64,000 bases of DNA from Mogibacterium sp. (lineage in GTDB: Bacteria; Bacillota; Clostridia; Peptostreptococcales; Anaerovoracaceae): contig JAFRGC010000036.1 of the NCBI GenBank assembly GCA_017434025.1, positions 19,192 through 83,191 on the forward strand. Reading direction: 5' to 3'. The position numbers and the translations under genes are program-made. Shown here piece by piece: positions 44,644 through 53,651 of this stretch. The number at the start of each line of letters is the position of its first letter. The first letter of the stretch is position 1. Under the pieces are notes generated by a model, which did not search any database, was not told the origin of the DNA, and saw only the letters and a program-made list of their open reading frames with translations.

Positions 44644-45449
44644 TTCTCTTCCGATCTCTCTTTCAGGAACGCCAGAATGTGTGCATTCACTTCTTCCGGC
44701 CTATCGACATTCACATTATGTGCGGCTCCGCGGATGATCTTCAGCGGATAACCGGTGCGTTTGGTCCACGCTTTATTGTATTGCGCCACTTTGCCGGTCT
44801 TGTCCTTCTCGCCCAGGATCAGCAGGACCGGACAAGGAATTTCCAGTTCGCAGTTGTCCTCCAGAAATCCCGCATAGCCGACACCCATCAGGTGGCACAG
44901 TTCGTTTTTGCCATAAGGAGCCAGCATCTGCATCATGTTCTCGTAAGACTTCTGCGTGGTGGATACCTGTTTGGCCATCGCCTTCTTCATCATCTGCAGC
45001 GGATACAGATGGGCCATCCACTCGACCTGTCTGATGATCCAGATGTCGAGCTTCGAGTAATAGCCGGACCCGTACGGAGAGCTGTCTATCGAGATGAACC
45101 CTTTGACACGATCCGGATACCGCTTGATGAAAGACTGCACGACATATCCGCCGAGCGACTGGCCGGCAAGGTACACCCTGCGCACCTCCAGTTCGTCCAG
45201 AATAGTCTTGATGTATTCCGAAGTATCACCGAAATCAAACTCCGCAAACGGCCTCGACTTCCCATGCGCCGGCGTATCCCAGGTCAGGAGGTTGTAGTCC
45301 TTATCAAAGAACTCGACCTGCCCGTCAAACATCGTGTGATCCGCCGTGAGCCCGTGCAGGAAGAAAATCGTGTCCGCACCGGCATCCCAGTTCTCCGACC
45401 TCCAGTAGTGAACATCACCCTTGGCCGTCCGAAGAATCAGTTCCTTCAT
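44640..45449 (-). CDS. alpha/beta hydrolase
   Basis: A 269-residue soluble hydrolase. Oxyanion motif FLHGLTADHTMF, nucleophile elbow LAGQSLGGYVVQ (Ser), acid in LLILGEKDKTG and the histidine in IRGAAHNVNVDRPEEV. ATG 45449 follows GGGGTGAAGGTC and gives the normal family length; the frame continues upstream through Cys-rich noise that I reject. First gene of the unit with the S66-like and TIR genes. Substrate unknown. Confidence 0.88.
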   Translation of the reverse strand: MKELILRTAKGDVHYWRSENWDAGADTIFFLHGLTADHTMFDGQVEFFDKDYNLLTWDTPAHGKSRPFAEFDFGDTSEYIKTILDELEVRRVYLAGQSLGGYVVQSFIKRYPDRVKGFISIDSSPYGSGYYSKLDIWIIRQVEWMAHLYPLQMMKKAMAKQVSTTQKSYENMMQMLAPYGKNELCHLMGVGYAGFLEDNCELEIPCPVLLILGEKDKTGKVAQYNKAWTKRTGYPLKIIRGAAHNVNVDRPEEVNAHILAFLKERSEEK

Positions 45450-45562
45450 GACCTTCACCCCCTCATCTTCAGTGATCCCTTTTGACACTATGATATCACA
45501 GCAGTATTTCCCTGACCACGGCAACATGCACCAACATCCGGCATCACCACACGCAATCAAAC

Positions 45563-45594
45563 AGGGTGCCCAACGTACATCTGTTGAGCACCCT
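45563..45594 (-). terminator. hairpin after galT
   Basis: AGGGTGC pairs with GCACCCT and CAAC with GTTG inside. On the minus strand TGTTTG follows, a weak U tract. The 225-bp gap 45450-45674 otherwise must hold the promoter of the hydrolase-S66-TIR unit; TTTTGACACTATGATATCAC near 45479-45498 is AT-rich but no clear hexamer pair was found. Confidence 0.6.
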
Positions 45595-45674
45595 ATGTTC
45601 TTATTATTACAGATATGAAAGTGTTTGTGCGCAGTGCATACCAAAACTCTTGCCTGCCCCGCTCGCTAAACTTT

Positions 45675-47165
45675 CTACAGTGTCCCGATAAATCTCCTGA
45701 ATGCTGCCTGCCCTGCTTCGTCGCGTTTGAACACGCCTGCGTCGAGCAGGACTTTCTCGAAGACGGCGCCGACTTCGGCTTCGATGATTCCCATCGCGTT
45801 GTCTGCATTGAGTTCCGGATGGTCTTCCACGATCTTCGCGGCCCATTCTGCATGGCTTGCGGTCTGCGGATCTGCTGCCAGGTCCTTGCCGGTCAGGATC
45901 GCGTCCTTGACTGCGACCAGCTCGTTCGCCAGTCTTGCCGGAAGGACGGCCAGGCCCATGACTTCGATCAGGCCGATGTTCTCTTTCTTGATGTGGTGCA
46001 GCGTTGGATTCGGATGGAACACACCGAGCGGCCGCTCGTCGCTGGTGATGTTGTTCCTGAGTACGAGGTCGCATTCATACATTCCGCCATTCATGCGCGC
46101 GATCGATGTGATCGTGTTATGAGGCACTCCGTCAGTTACGGCCAAAACTCCTGCCGCCTCATCGCTGTATGCCCGCCACGCGCCAAGCACTTTGGTGCAG
46201 GCGCCGACCAGTCTCGCTTTGTCCGCGCTCCTCAGGCGGATGACCGTCATCGGCCATCTGACGGTAGCGGCGTGTACGTCTTCGAATCCTCCGATGCTGA
46301 ATTCATCTTCTTCCGGAGCTGTCTGCATTGCAAAAGTATAGCGTCCGCCCTGGAAATGCTCGTGGCTCAGGATCGAGCCGCCGACGATCGGAAGATCTGC
46401 GTTGGAACCTACGAAGTAGTGCGGGAACTGCTCTATGAAATCGAAGAGCTTCCTGTATGCGGATTCATCGACCACCATAGGCACGTGCTCACTGTTGAAT
46501 ACGATACAGTGTTCGTTGTAGTAGCTGTACGGCGAGTACTGCAGATACCATCTGCCTCCATCGATCTTGAGCGGCACCGGTCTGAGATTCTGCCTTGCCG
46601 GATGGTGGCTGTTGCCGGCAAATCCCATGTTCTCCGTACAGAGCTGGCACTTAGGATATGCGGTCGAAGCCGACGCGCCGGCCTTAGCGATGTCGCGAGG
46701 GTCCTTCTCCGGTTTGCTCCTGTTGATGGTGATATCCAGCGTGCCGTAATCCGAATCATAAGTCCACTTGAGGTCTTTGGCGATACGTCCTGCGCGCACG
46801 TAATTGAGCTTCTTGCTGATATCGTAGTACCAGTCCGTAGCCTCCTCAGGCGATCTGCTGTACCTCTCGCCAAAATCACGGATGATCTCTCTCGGAAGCG
46901 GCGTCACGATGCCCATCAGTTTGGTGTCGAAGAGATCGCGGTTCGCGCCGGTATCTTCGATGACCCCATTGTCACATGCGTATCTGATCAGTGGCGCGAG
47001 GATCTCATCGATCGATCCGCCGTCCTCGTCAACCGGCTCATCGGTCCAGTCATAGACATGGAGCGCATCCATGAGCATATTCCTGATGACGATCTCATCC
47101 TCTGCATCGATCAGTCCGTTCCTGACCGAATAGTTTATAAGTTTCTGAATATCTGCACAAATCAT
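45675..47165 (-). CDS. galT: UDP-glucose--hexose-1-phosphate uridylyltransferase, class II
   Basis: Leloir enzyme that exchanges UMP between UDP-glucose and galactose-1-phosphate. The 496 residues fit the Firmicute GalT class II, which lacks the HPHPQ zinc signature of class I. Typical parts are LINYSVRNGLIDAEDEIVIRN... near the N-terminus, YSPYSYYNEHCIVFNSEHVPM, and GGSILSHEHFQGGRY with the nucleophilic histidine region. It starts 19 bp after the membrane protein gene and is the distal gene of the alpha-galactoside cluster. galK and galE are not in this window. Confidence 0.93.
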   Translation of the reverse strand: MICADIQKLINYSVRNGLIDAEDEIVIRNMLMDALHVYDWTDEPVDEDGGSIDEILAPLIRYACDNGVIEDTGANRDLFDTKLMGIVTPLPREIIRDFGERYSRSPEEATDWYYDISKKLNYVRAGRIAKDLKWTYDSDYGTLDITINRSKPEKDPRDIAKAGASASTAYPKCQLCTENMGFAGNSHHPARQNLRPVPLKIDGGRWYLQYSPYSYYNEHCIVFNSEHVPMVVDESAYRKLFDFIEQFPHYFVGSNADLPIVGGSILSHEHFQGGRYTFAMQTAPEEDEFSIGGFEDVHAATVRWPMTVIRLRSADKARLVGACTKVLGAWRAYSDEAAGVLAVTDGVPHNTITSIARMNGGMYECDLVLRNNITSDERPLGVFHPNPTLHHIKKENIGLIEVMGLAVLPARLANELVAVKDAILTGKDLAADPQTASHAEWAAKIVEDHPELNADNAMGIIEAEVGAVFEKVLLDAGVFKRDEAGQAAFRRFIGTL

Positions 47166-47184
47166 GTTATACCTCTTATAAAAG

Positions 47185-47859
47185 TCAGCCTCTCAGCATC
47201 GGCTGAGCTACGTGTACGTTAAAATATGTGATCAGCGGCCCCATGAAGAACGCCGTTATGATGGTGCCAATGCCTACATTGGCGAGGATGCCGGCAATGC
47301 CCGCCCCTGCTCCGGCGAGAAGCGCTATGCCACACGCCACGCATATGAAATCGCTGATGACTCTGCATATCGCGAAAGGGATCCTGCTCTGTCTCTGTGA
47401 CCATACCAGCGATACAGCGTCATACGTCGAAACGCCAAGATCCGCCGTGAAATACAGCGAGGATGCCAGGCAGAGTATTACGATAGCGACCAGCAGCACC
47501 ACAACGCGCAGTACGAGTGACGCGTCCGGCATCAGTCTTCCGCACATTCCCTGCGAGAATTCTACGATATATCCAAGCAGGAACAGGTTGATCAGCGTCG
47601 CTATACCGATCTTGGTCCTGTCGAATACCAATGCGAAAATCAGCAGCACCGCGTTGACGATCACGTACAGCGTGCCGAAACGGATCGGTATCATTGCATC
47701 GAGCCCGCTCATCAGAGTCTGGAACGGGTCAACACCAAGCGCAGCGAATTTGAACATGCCGACGGCGATCCCGCAGATCACTACGCCGAGCACACTCATC
47801 AGTATCCTTCTGCCGAGCAGAGCTCCATCAGGTGTCTGCCGGCTGTTTTGTTCTGTCAT
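47185..47859 (-). CDS. YczE/YitT-family membrane protein
   Basis: A 224-residue protein with five hydrophobic helices. The family start GRRILMSVLGVVICGIAVG, GVDPFQTLMSGLD and LGVSTYDAVSLVWSQR are visible. Function of the family is unproven; members often lie near transporter or regulator genes. It is 20 bp before galT and 124 bp after the ATPase terminator, so it and galT may have their own promoter near 47860-47910. Confidence 0.82.
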   Translation of the reverse strand: MTEQNSRQTPDGALLGRRILMSVLGVVICGIAVGMFKFAALGVDPFQTLMSGLDAMIPIRFGTLYVIVNAVLLIFALVFDRTKIGIATLINLFLLGYIVEFSQGMCGRLMPDASLVLRVVVLLVAIVILCLASSLYFTADLGVSTYDAVSLVWSQRQSRIPFAICRVISDFICVACGIALLAGAGAGIAGILANVGIGTIITAFFMGPLITYFNVHVAQPMLRG

Positions 47860-47914
47860 CTATATTGAGCTCCTGTTGTTTAATTTTGTTGCGTGTGTCT
47901 GTTGTTTCTGCAAA

Positions 47915-47943
47915 AATAACCTCTCACCAATTACGGTGAGAGG
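47915..47943 (-). terminator. terminator of the MsmK-like ATPase gene
   Basis: Perfect 9-bp stem CCTCTCACC / GGTGAGAGG with loop AATTAC; on the minus strand TTATTTTTG follows. Confidence 0.88.
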
Positions 47944-47983
47944 CAATTTTTAATATTCCGCTGCCAATCCGGCAGCCGTCATA

Positions 47984-49138
47984 TTAGAAGTCGTAGTCCT
48001 TGCACTTAGGCGAGTGAGCAGCTACTGATTCTGCATCGTACCAAATCAGGTTGTTGCCTGTCTCTTTGTCGAAGAGCTGGATCAGTCTAGGCTGAGTTGT
48101 GAACTTGACCTTAGCGCCGATCGATACATCATGCTCGAGGTCTGCAGTCTGCAGTACCATTACGACATCGTCTCCGCCGCAGTTAACATGGAGGTCAACT
48201 TCGGAACCGAGCATCTCGGATACTTCGACAACGCCTTCGAGCTTGCCTTCGCCAATTCTTACATGCTGTGGACGGATACCTGCGACGATGTCACATGGCT
48301 TCTGTCCGTTAGCCTTCAGAGCCTTCTGCTGGAATTCGTCAAGCTTGTACTCAACGCCCTTGATGTTAGCATAGTATACGCCATTCTTGAGCTCGAGCTT
48401 GCAGCCATCGAAGAAGTTCATGACTGGCATGCCGATGAATCCTGCTACGAAGAGGTTGACCGGACGATCGAAGAGATCCTGAGGTGTACCGATCTGGTTA
48501 ACGTATCCGTCTTTCATGATGACGATACGGTCACCGAGGGTCATAGCCTCTGTCTGGTCATGGGTTACATACATGAAGGTCGTGTTGATACGCTGTCTGA
48601 GCTTGATGATCTCAGCTCTCATCTGGTTACGGAGCTTAGCATCGAGGTTGGACAGCGGCTCATCCATGAGGAATACCTTAGGGTCACGAACCATAGCACG
48701 TCCGATAGCTACACGCTGACGCTGGCCGCCGGAGAGAGCCTTAGGCTTACGATCGAGGTACTGAGTGATGTCGAGGATCTCGGCAAACTCACGGACCTTC
48801 TTGTCGATCTCGTCCTTCGGTGTCTTCTTCAGCTTGAGAGCAAATGCCATGTTGTCATAAACTGACATATGCGGGTACAGAGCGTAGTTCTGGAATACCA
48901 TTGCGATATCACGGTCTTTCGCTGCGATATCATTGCAGAGCTTTCCATCGATATAAAGCTCGCCTCCGGAGATGTCTTCAAGACCTGCGACCATACGCAG
49001 TGATGTGGACTTACCACAGCCTGACGGACCTACGAGAACGATGAACTCTTTGTCCGCGATGTGCAGGTTGAAGTCGTGTACGGCAGTAACCTTGTTGTCA
49101 TACACCTTCTTCATGTCTTTGATCAATACTTCTGACAT
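47984..49138 (-). CDS. msmK: carbohydrate ABC transporter ATP-binding protein (MsmK/UgpC/MalK type)
   Basis: Energises sugar import. The 384 residues have Walker A GPSGCGKST, Q loop VFQNYALYPHMSVYDN, signature LSGGQRQRVAIGRAMV, Walker B VFLMDEPLSNLDAK and switch His in VTHDQTEA. The C-terminal 150 residues are the regulatory OB-like domain of MalK-type ATPases. ATG 49138 (MSEVLIKDMKKVYD) agrees with family N-termini, though its ribosome site is weak; the frame runs further upstream. Such ATPases often serve several importers; here MsmEFG is the obvious partner. Confidence 0.92.
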   Translation of the reverse strand: MSEVLIKDMKKVYDNKVTAVHDFNLHIADKEFIVLVGPSGCGKSTSLRMVAGLEDISGGELYIDGKLCNDIAAKDRDIAMVFQNYALYPHMSVYDNMAFALKLKKTPKDEIDKKVREFAEILDITQYLDRKPKALSGGQRQRVAIGRAMVRDPKVFLMDEPLSNLDAKLRNQMRAEIIKLRQRINTTFMYVTHDQTEAMTLGDRIVIMKDGYVNQIGTPQDLFDRPVNLFVAGFIGMPVMNFFDGCKLELKNGVYYANIKGVEYKLDEFQQKALKANGQKPCDIVAGIRPQHVRIGEGKLEGVVEVSEMLGSEVDLHVNCGGDDVVMVLQTADLEHDVSIGAKVKFTTQPRLIQLFDKETGNNLIWYDAESVAAHSPKCKDYDF

Positions 49139-49404
49139 ATTTTCCGACTCTAGCATCCCAGCCTCCGCTAACGAATGCCTCACAGATACCCGGTAAAAGA
49201 GTAAATGCATTACGACAGGTCTCCACACTGCCGCACCGTGAGCCGAACGGTTAATCCTCCTTTTTTCACATGTACGATGCCCATTAAGTGGAGTGATGCA
49301 ACGCCATGGTATTGGTATTACAATAATAGCAAAATTTTCTGCTGATTAACAGTAAATCCGCTAATAAAAATGCGCAAAAGTCTAATAATTTCAGTCTGTT
49401 GCCA
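49139..49404 (-). promoter_or_regulatory. 266-bp 5' region of the ATPase gene with orphan Shine-Dalgarno
   Basis: AT-rich upstream half (49310-49404) with TATTAT and TGTTAA 17 bp apart as a possible promoter. A perfect AAAAAAGGAGG (49256-49266) lies 118 bp before the ATG and is not followed by a start codon at usual spacing. No other gene is visible here. Confidence 0.4.
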
Positions 49405-50127
49405 TCAAAATCCGTCGAGTTCGCGCAGATCATCCATTGAGGCATACTCATCGCCGTACGGATTCTGCCCGTCATCCCCGTCCTCATCGATATCGTCGAG
49501 GAACGGTTTGAATACCGGCAGCAGCAGTGTCGCTCCGAGCATTGTGATCAGTCCGAATCCGCAGACTGCCCATATGAACCCATAGAGCGGCAGGTACTGA
49601 CGGTCTGTATACGTCAGGAACAGCGGGAAGATGTCGAAGAACGCGATCACGATGAACCTCAGCGGCTTCCTGATGATGAAGTAGAGCGAGTCTTTGACAT
49701 GCTGTGCTATCGATCCGTAGAATGCTGCTGTCGTCGGCAGCATGTACAGATAGAGGAAGATGATCGCAGCTCCGATCACATAGATCGGGATCCGCAGCTT
49801 GCTGAGTGCCCCGCCTGCCTGTTCGCAGATCTGAAGATCCACAGTCAGGAATCCTGTCAGGAAGACGAAGATCACCCAGGTCACTGTCGCCTGCTTGAAA
49901 TTGCTCTTGAATCCCGCCCAGAATTCCTTGAACGGATTGCATATACCACCGCCCCGCAAGGTCTTGAACATCACATGGTAGAGGGCGGTCAGCCCTGCTC
50001 CGATGGTGACAAACGGCACACTGAAAAGGATGAACATAATATTCGCAGCGATGATTATGCCTATCTTGGTCATCAGTTTGCCGAAGAAACTGTCGTTATC
50101 CAGGAATCCTTGCAGCCATGTGTTCAT
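49405..50127 (-). CDS. YesL-family (DUF624) membrane protein
   Basis: A 240-residue protein with about five helices. Family marks: DSFFGKLMTKIGIIIAANI, PFVTIGAGLTALYHVMFK, and FKSNFKQATVTW. YesL-type proteins commonly occur in polysaccharide or oligosaccharide ABC gene clusters; function is unproven. The ATG follows the alpha-galactosidase stop codon directly, so translation is probably coupled. The C-terminus is acidic. Confidence 0.88.
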   Translation of the reverse strand: MNTWLQGFLDNDSFFGKLMTKIGIIIAANIMFILFSVPFVTIGAGLTALYHVMFKTLRGGGICNPFKEFWAGFKSNFKQATVTWVIFVFLTGFLTVDLQICEQAGGALSKLRIPIYVIGAAIIFLYLYMLPTTAAFYGSIAQHVKDSLYFIIRKPLRFIVIAFFDIFPLFLTYTDRQYLPLYGFIWAVCGFGLITMLGATLLLPVFKPFLDDIDEDGDDGQNPYGDEYASMDDLRELDGF

Positions 50128-52374
50128 CTATTTGATCTTTCTGAAGTAAATCTGTAATGCCGGATAGTCACCGAATGCCCACGGGAGTGTGTATCCCGCA
50201 TTCATCAGTGTTTCGCCTGTAAATGTAGTCTTGACCACTCTCTCTGCCTGACTCACGTACTTCGATTCGAAGCCGTGCTTACCAGTCTCGTTGATCATCT
50301 CATATACCGCATCCGGGTCAAGGCCCTTCAGCTTGAGGTTGATCAGAGTAGGGTTCGGCTGCGTATTGGTGACAACGACGTTCAGCAGAGCCTCGCTCTT
50401 ATCAGCGGAAGCGAACTGCCATGCTTCGAAATAGTCCTCTTTGATCTCAGTCAGTCTGTAATACAGACCGTTCTGGATCAGATCATAGTACTTCTTGAAG
50501 ATGCCGATCTGCTCTCTGATCTCTGCTTTGTCTTCTTCGCTCAGTTTGCCCGGATCGAGTTCGTATCCGAAAGTGCCGGACATAGCAACGACTCCCCTAG
50601 TATGGATCGATGTGCTCCTGCCCGTCTGGTGGTTAGGCGATGCGGAAACGTGCGCTCCCATGGTGCTTACAGGATATCCGAACGAAGTTCCGTACTGGAT
50701 GTTGAGCCTGTGGATCGGGTCTGTATCGTCCGAGCACCAGATCTGCGGCGAATAGCAGAGGATTCCCGCGTCAAAACGGGCACCGCCGCCCGAACATCCT
50801 TCGACGAGGACGTCAGGGAAGTTTGTCGTGATGCGTTCCATCAGGTCATAAACGCCGAGCATGTATCTGTGCAGCACCTCTCCCTGGCGGTCGGTCGGCA
50901 GAGCAGCGGAATAGACGTCCGAAAGCGATCTGTTCATATCCCACTTCACGTACTCGATGTTGTTGTTGCCGAGGATGTCCTCGACACGCTCGTATAAGTA
51001 GTCGACGACTTCAGGTCTGGTCATGTCCAGAACGAGCTGGTTACGTGTACGGTTCGGTCTGCGGCCAGGCATCTTGAGGGCCCAGCCCGGATGCTTCCTG
51101 TACAGGTCGGAATCCTCGTTGATCATCTCCGGCTCGATCCAGATACCGAACTTGAGGCCTTTCGCATTGACCTGCTCTACCAGGCTCGTGAGGCCGCACT
51201 TGATCTTGTCTTCGTTGACATACCAGTCACCGAGGCCGGCGTTGTCGCTGTTCCTGTCTCCGAACCATCCGTCGTCCAGTACCAGCATCTCTATGCCGAG
51301 ATCAGCAGCCTCATCAGCGATGGCCAGGAGCTTCTCGTCGGTAAAATCGAAGTATGTCGCTTCCCAGTTGTTGATGAGGATCGGTCTTCTGGCGAACTGG
51401 TACTTTCCTCTGTTGATGTTGTGGCGGATGAACCAGTGATATGTATGCGAGAGCTTGGTGAAACCTTCATCTGAGAATGTCATGATGACTTCAGGCGATG
51501 TGAAGACCGAGCCCGGTTCAAGCTTCCAGCCGAACTGCTCATCCTGCAGTCCCATTACCAGTCTGAGGCTGTCGAACTGATCGACTTCTGCCTGCATCTT
51601 GAAGCCTCCCGAATACACGAGCATCATTCCGTAGCATGCGCCATGGTCCTCGTCAGCCTTGTGGTCAGCGATGATCACGAAAGGATTCTCCTGGTGGCTC
51701 GAAGTACCGCGTGTCGAACCGACGGTTTTGATAAGATGACCAAGGCTCTCTCTTTCAGTCTGGCGCTCGAGAGCATGCTTGCCGTGGAAATGGATCATGT
51801 CCCACTTGCCATAAGGGATGTCGAGCGACATCGAAAGGGTCCTTGTCAGTACAGCTGTGCTGTCTCCCTCGTTCCGGATGCGGACGGCTCTTGTGATGAC
51901 ATCTTCATCAGGAAAGATGCCGTACAGAAGATCAATCGTCAGGCCAGAAACATGGTCCTTGATCGTGACTGTCAGGGTCTCTGCATCACCTTTGCTGTCG
52001 TAGGATGAAGGCAGACCTTCAAGCTTATACTTGCCCTTGGTGATCTCATGCTTCACATATCTGAAATCCGCGCCACGGCTGCCGTCAGCGTTGCGCACTG
52101 CGATCGGTCTGATACGGAAGTCGCCGACACCGTAGCCCGGATATTCCTGCGGCATGGTATCGAAAGAGATATTGCGGCTCGGATACACTTCGTCCGGGTT
52201 GCCGGAGCATGCTCTGTCATAGTTGAGAATGAGGTAACTCATGTCTTCTCCGTTGACATGCTTACCATAGTATGTGTGCTGCAGGAATCCGTGCGGTGCG
52301 ATACGCATCTGATAGGTCGTATTCGCGGTCTGGATCGTTATAGTCTTTCTTTCTTCGTTGTAAAGAATGGCCAT
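50128..52374 (-). CDS. GH36 alpha-galactosidase
   Basis: Cytosolic 748-residue enzyme that frees galactose from raffinose, melibiose or stachyose. The catalytic domain shows LVLDDGWFGDRNSDNAGLGDW, the nucleophile Asp in EYVKWDMNRSLSD, EGCSGGGARFDAGILCYSPQ, and the acid/base Asp in WCSDDTDPIHR. An N-terminal beta-sandwich and C-terminal beta domain complete the GH36 layout. No signal peptide. It lies in one unit with the importer and YesL; galactose then goes to GalT. Confidence 0.94.
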   Translation of the reverse strand: MAILYNEERKTITIQTANTTYQMRIAPHGFLQHTYYGKHVNGEDMSYLILNYDRACSGNPDEVYPSRNISFDTMPQEYPGYGVGDFRIRPIAVRNADGSRGADFRYVKHEITKGKYKLEGLPSSYDSKGDAETLTVTIKDHVSGLTIDLLYGIFPDEDVITRAVRIRNEGDSTAVLTRTLSMSLDIPYGKWDMIHFHGKHALERQTERESLGHLIKTVGSTRGTSSHQENPFVIIADHKADEDHGACYGMMLVYSGGFKMQAEVDQFDSLRLVMGLQDEQFGWKLEPGSVFTSPEVIMTFSDEGFTKLSHTYHWFIRHNINRGKYQFARRPILINNWEATYFDFTDEKLLAIADEAADLGIEMLVLDDGWFGDRNSDNAGLGDWYVNEDKIKCGLTSLVEQVNAKGLKFGIWIEPEMINEDSDLYRKHPGWALKMPGRRPNRTRNQLVLDMTRPEVVDYLYERVEDILGNNNIEYVKWDMNRSLSDVYSAALPTDRQGEVLHRYMLGVYDLMERITTNFPDVLVEGCSGGGARFDAGILCYSPQIWCSDDTDPIHRLNIQYGTSFGYPVSTMGAHVSASPNHQTGRSTSIHTRGVVAMSGTFGYELDPGKLSEEDKAEIREQIGIFKKYYDLIQNGLYYRLTEIKEDYFEAWQFASADKSEALLNVVVTNTQPNPTLINLKLKGLDPDAVYEMINETGKHGFESKYVSQAERVVKTTFTGETLMNAGYTLPWAFGDYPALQIYFRKIK

Positions 52375-52415
52375 TTATATTTCTCCTTTTCAATAATTAA
52401 ATATATGTACAAACG

Positions 52416-52829
52416 TCAGAACATTATCATCCATATGATGACGTAGATAACTAATTCAAGAATGATTGCTGCGAGATAGCCGTACATGAGTTTTCTCGGT
52501 CCGTCCCCTGCGGACGCAACATGTACCGCGCCGTTGCTCGCCTGGTAATAGCGTATATCCAGCTTCGTACCGATCTCATAATTTCCCGCCTGATCCAGAG
52601 GGATGATGATCTCTGAGGTCCTTGGCTCGCCGTTCATCTCATACTCGATGACGACATCCTTAGCCGGCGGTTCTTTCCTGTGTCCCGGCACATGATCGCT
52701 GACCTTGACGACTGTTGCAGTCGTCTCATCCTTATAGTCTTTGACGATCCTGAAATACTTGAAGAAACGGGCAACAGTGAACAGGATCGACCAGAATACC
52801 AATAATATCAGAATAATGTATGTGATCAT
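52416..52829 (-). CDS. DUF3592-like small membrane protein
   Basis: A 137-residue protein: N-terminal helix (about 3-25), a beta-type soluble domain with VVIEYEMNGEPRTSEIIIPL and KLDIRYYQASNG, and a C-terminal helix. This helix-beta-helix layout fits DUF3592. Function unknown. It sits between the 52842 gene and the alpha-galactosidase with short spacers, so it is in the sugar operon by position. Confidence 0.7.
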   Translation of the reverse strand: MITYIILILLVFWSILFTVARFFKYFRIVKDYKDETTATVVKVSDHVPGHRKEPPAKDVVIEYEMNGEPRTSEIIIPLDQAGNYEIGTKLDIRYYQASNGAVHVASAGDGPRKLMYGYLAAIILELVIYVIIWMIMF

Positions 52830-52841
52830 AGTATTTCCCCG

Positions 52842-53534
52842 TTACTCCAGAATAAAATCCAGGAATTTCTCTACGGCATCGACGCGTTCGGATTTTGCGC
52901 CGATCCCTAATGCGATATCGATCGGGTAGGCCTTGTATTGGGTCACCAGCTTGCTGTCACTGATGTCTATGCCGACAGGGACCAGATCTTTGCTGTATTC
53001 TTCGTCGAAAGGCTCCGAATAGATGAACCGGTCTCCGTACTTGGCCTTGATGGAAGCACATTCCTCGGAATCCAGATCCATGAGTCTGCCGGACTTGCCC
53101 AGTGCGGCAAGCGAACCGTTGCCCATAACGATCCCGTCGAGGATCCCTCCATCCGCATAAGTGACAAATGCTTCAAAGTAAGTATTGCCTGTCACGCCTT
53201 TGAGATAATCGAAGTACGAATTCGCGTTGAACTCTACTTCTTTCTCGTCCAGATCAAAACCGGCGTATTCGACATAATCCTCCCAGATCTCCGAGCCGGT
53301 CCCGGCGTCTGCATACGTGTTGGCAAAGATCATATAGCACCAGTAATCATGAAGCGTAGTGGTGTACTGGTGGATGGCAAAAGAGAAAAACCAGACCGCA
53401 CAAATAATGCCGATTATCCAGAGTTTATAGTACTCCCAAATATACTCGGCCTTCTTCTTAAGAGTAGGGATCTCCCCTATCTTCTCCTTTTCAGTTCTTG
53501 CCCACTGTCTGTGTCTCTCTCTGAGTTCGCCCAT
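52842..53534 (-). CDS. single-helix membrane protein, unknown, in sugar cluster
   Basis: I do not recognise a named family. The 230 residues start with a charged segment, then KAEYIWEYYKLWIIGIICAVWFF as a membrane anchor (about 28-52), and an extracytoplasmic mixed domain. The outer part (about 60-230) with GILDGIVMGNGSLAALGKSG and YPIDIALGIGA resembles a remnant of a type 1 binding-protein fold. The start is uncertain: ATG 53534 has no good ribosome site, and an upstream ATG at 53591 would run through a perfect palindrome. Confidence 0.6.
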   Translation of the reverse strand: MGELRERHRQWARTEKEKIGEIPTLKKKAEYIWEYYKLWIIGIICAVWFFSFAIHQYTTTLHDYWCYMIFANTYADAGTGSEIWEDYVEYAGFDLDEKEVEFNANSYFDYLKGVTGNTYFEAFVTYADGGILDGIVMGNGSLAALGKSGRLMDLDSEECASIKAKYGDRFIYSEPFDEEYSKDLVPVGIDISDSKLVTQYKAYPIDIALGIGAKSERVDAVEKFLDFILE

Positions 53535-53563
53535 TTCAAATCGATCAGTTTTGTCGGGATGAA

Positions 53564-53585
53564 GGCGCAGGCATATGCCTGCGCC
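53564..53585. repeat. perfect 22-bp palindrome
   Basis: GGCGCAGGC and GCCTGCGCC flank ATAT with no mismatch, 30 bp before the gene at 52842-53534. As RNA it would be a very stable hairpin without a U tract; as DNA it could be a repressor site. Confidence 0.7.
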
Positions 53586-53596
53586 GAACATTTACC

Positions 53597-53629
53597 GATA
53601 AAAATGAGCTGCTATGCTGCAGCTCATTT
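53597..53629 (-). terminator. terminator-like hairpin after the second permease gene
   Basis: AAATGAGCTGC / GCAGCTCATTT, 11 bp, six-base loop, followed on the minus strand by a T run (TTTTTATC). It likely reduces expression of the distal genes relative to the importer. Confidence 0.8.
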
Positions 53630-53651
53630 CGTAAGACATAGTATGTCAATG

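Noticed and set aside
45450-45644. N-terminal extension of the alpha/beta hydrolase
   Set aside because: Cys-rich non-homologous sequence running through the galT terminator region; a good ribosome site precedes ATG 45449.
45615-47222. 535-codon open frame on the plus strand
   Set aside because: It lies antisense across galT, which has clear family motifs; long antisense frames are common here because of codon bias.
49139-49228. Longer N-terminus for the ATPase starting at GTG 49228
   Set aside because: The extra residues do not resemble MsmK-type N-termini, and the family start matches ATG 49138.
49290-49320. CcpA cre site near ATGCAACGCCAT
   Set aside because: It lacks one base of the required spacing and does not match the consensus.
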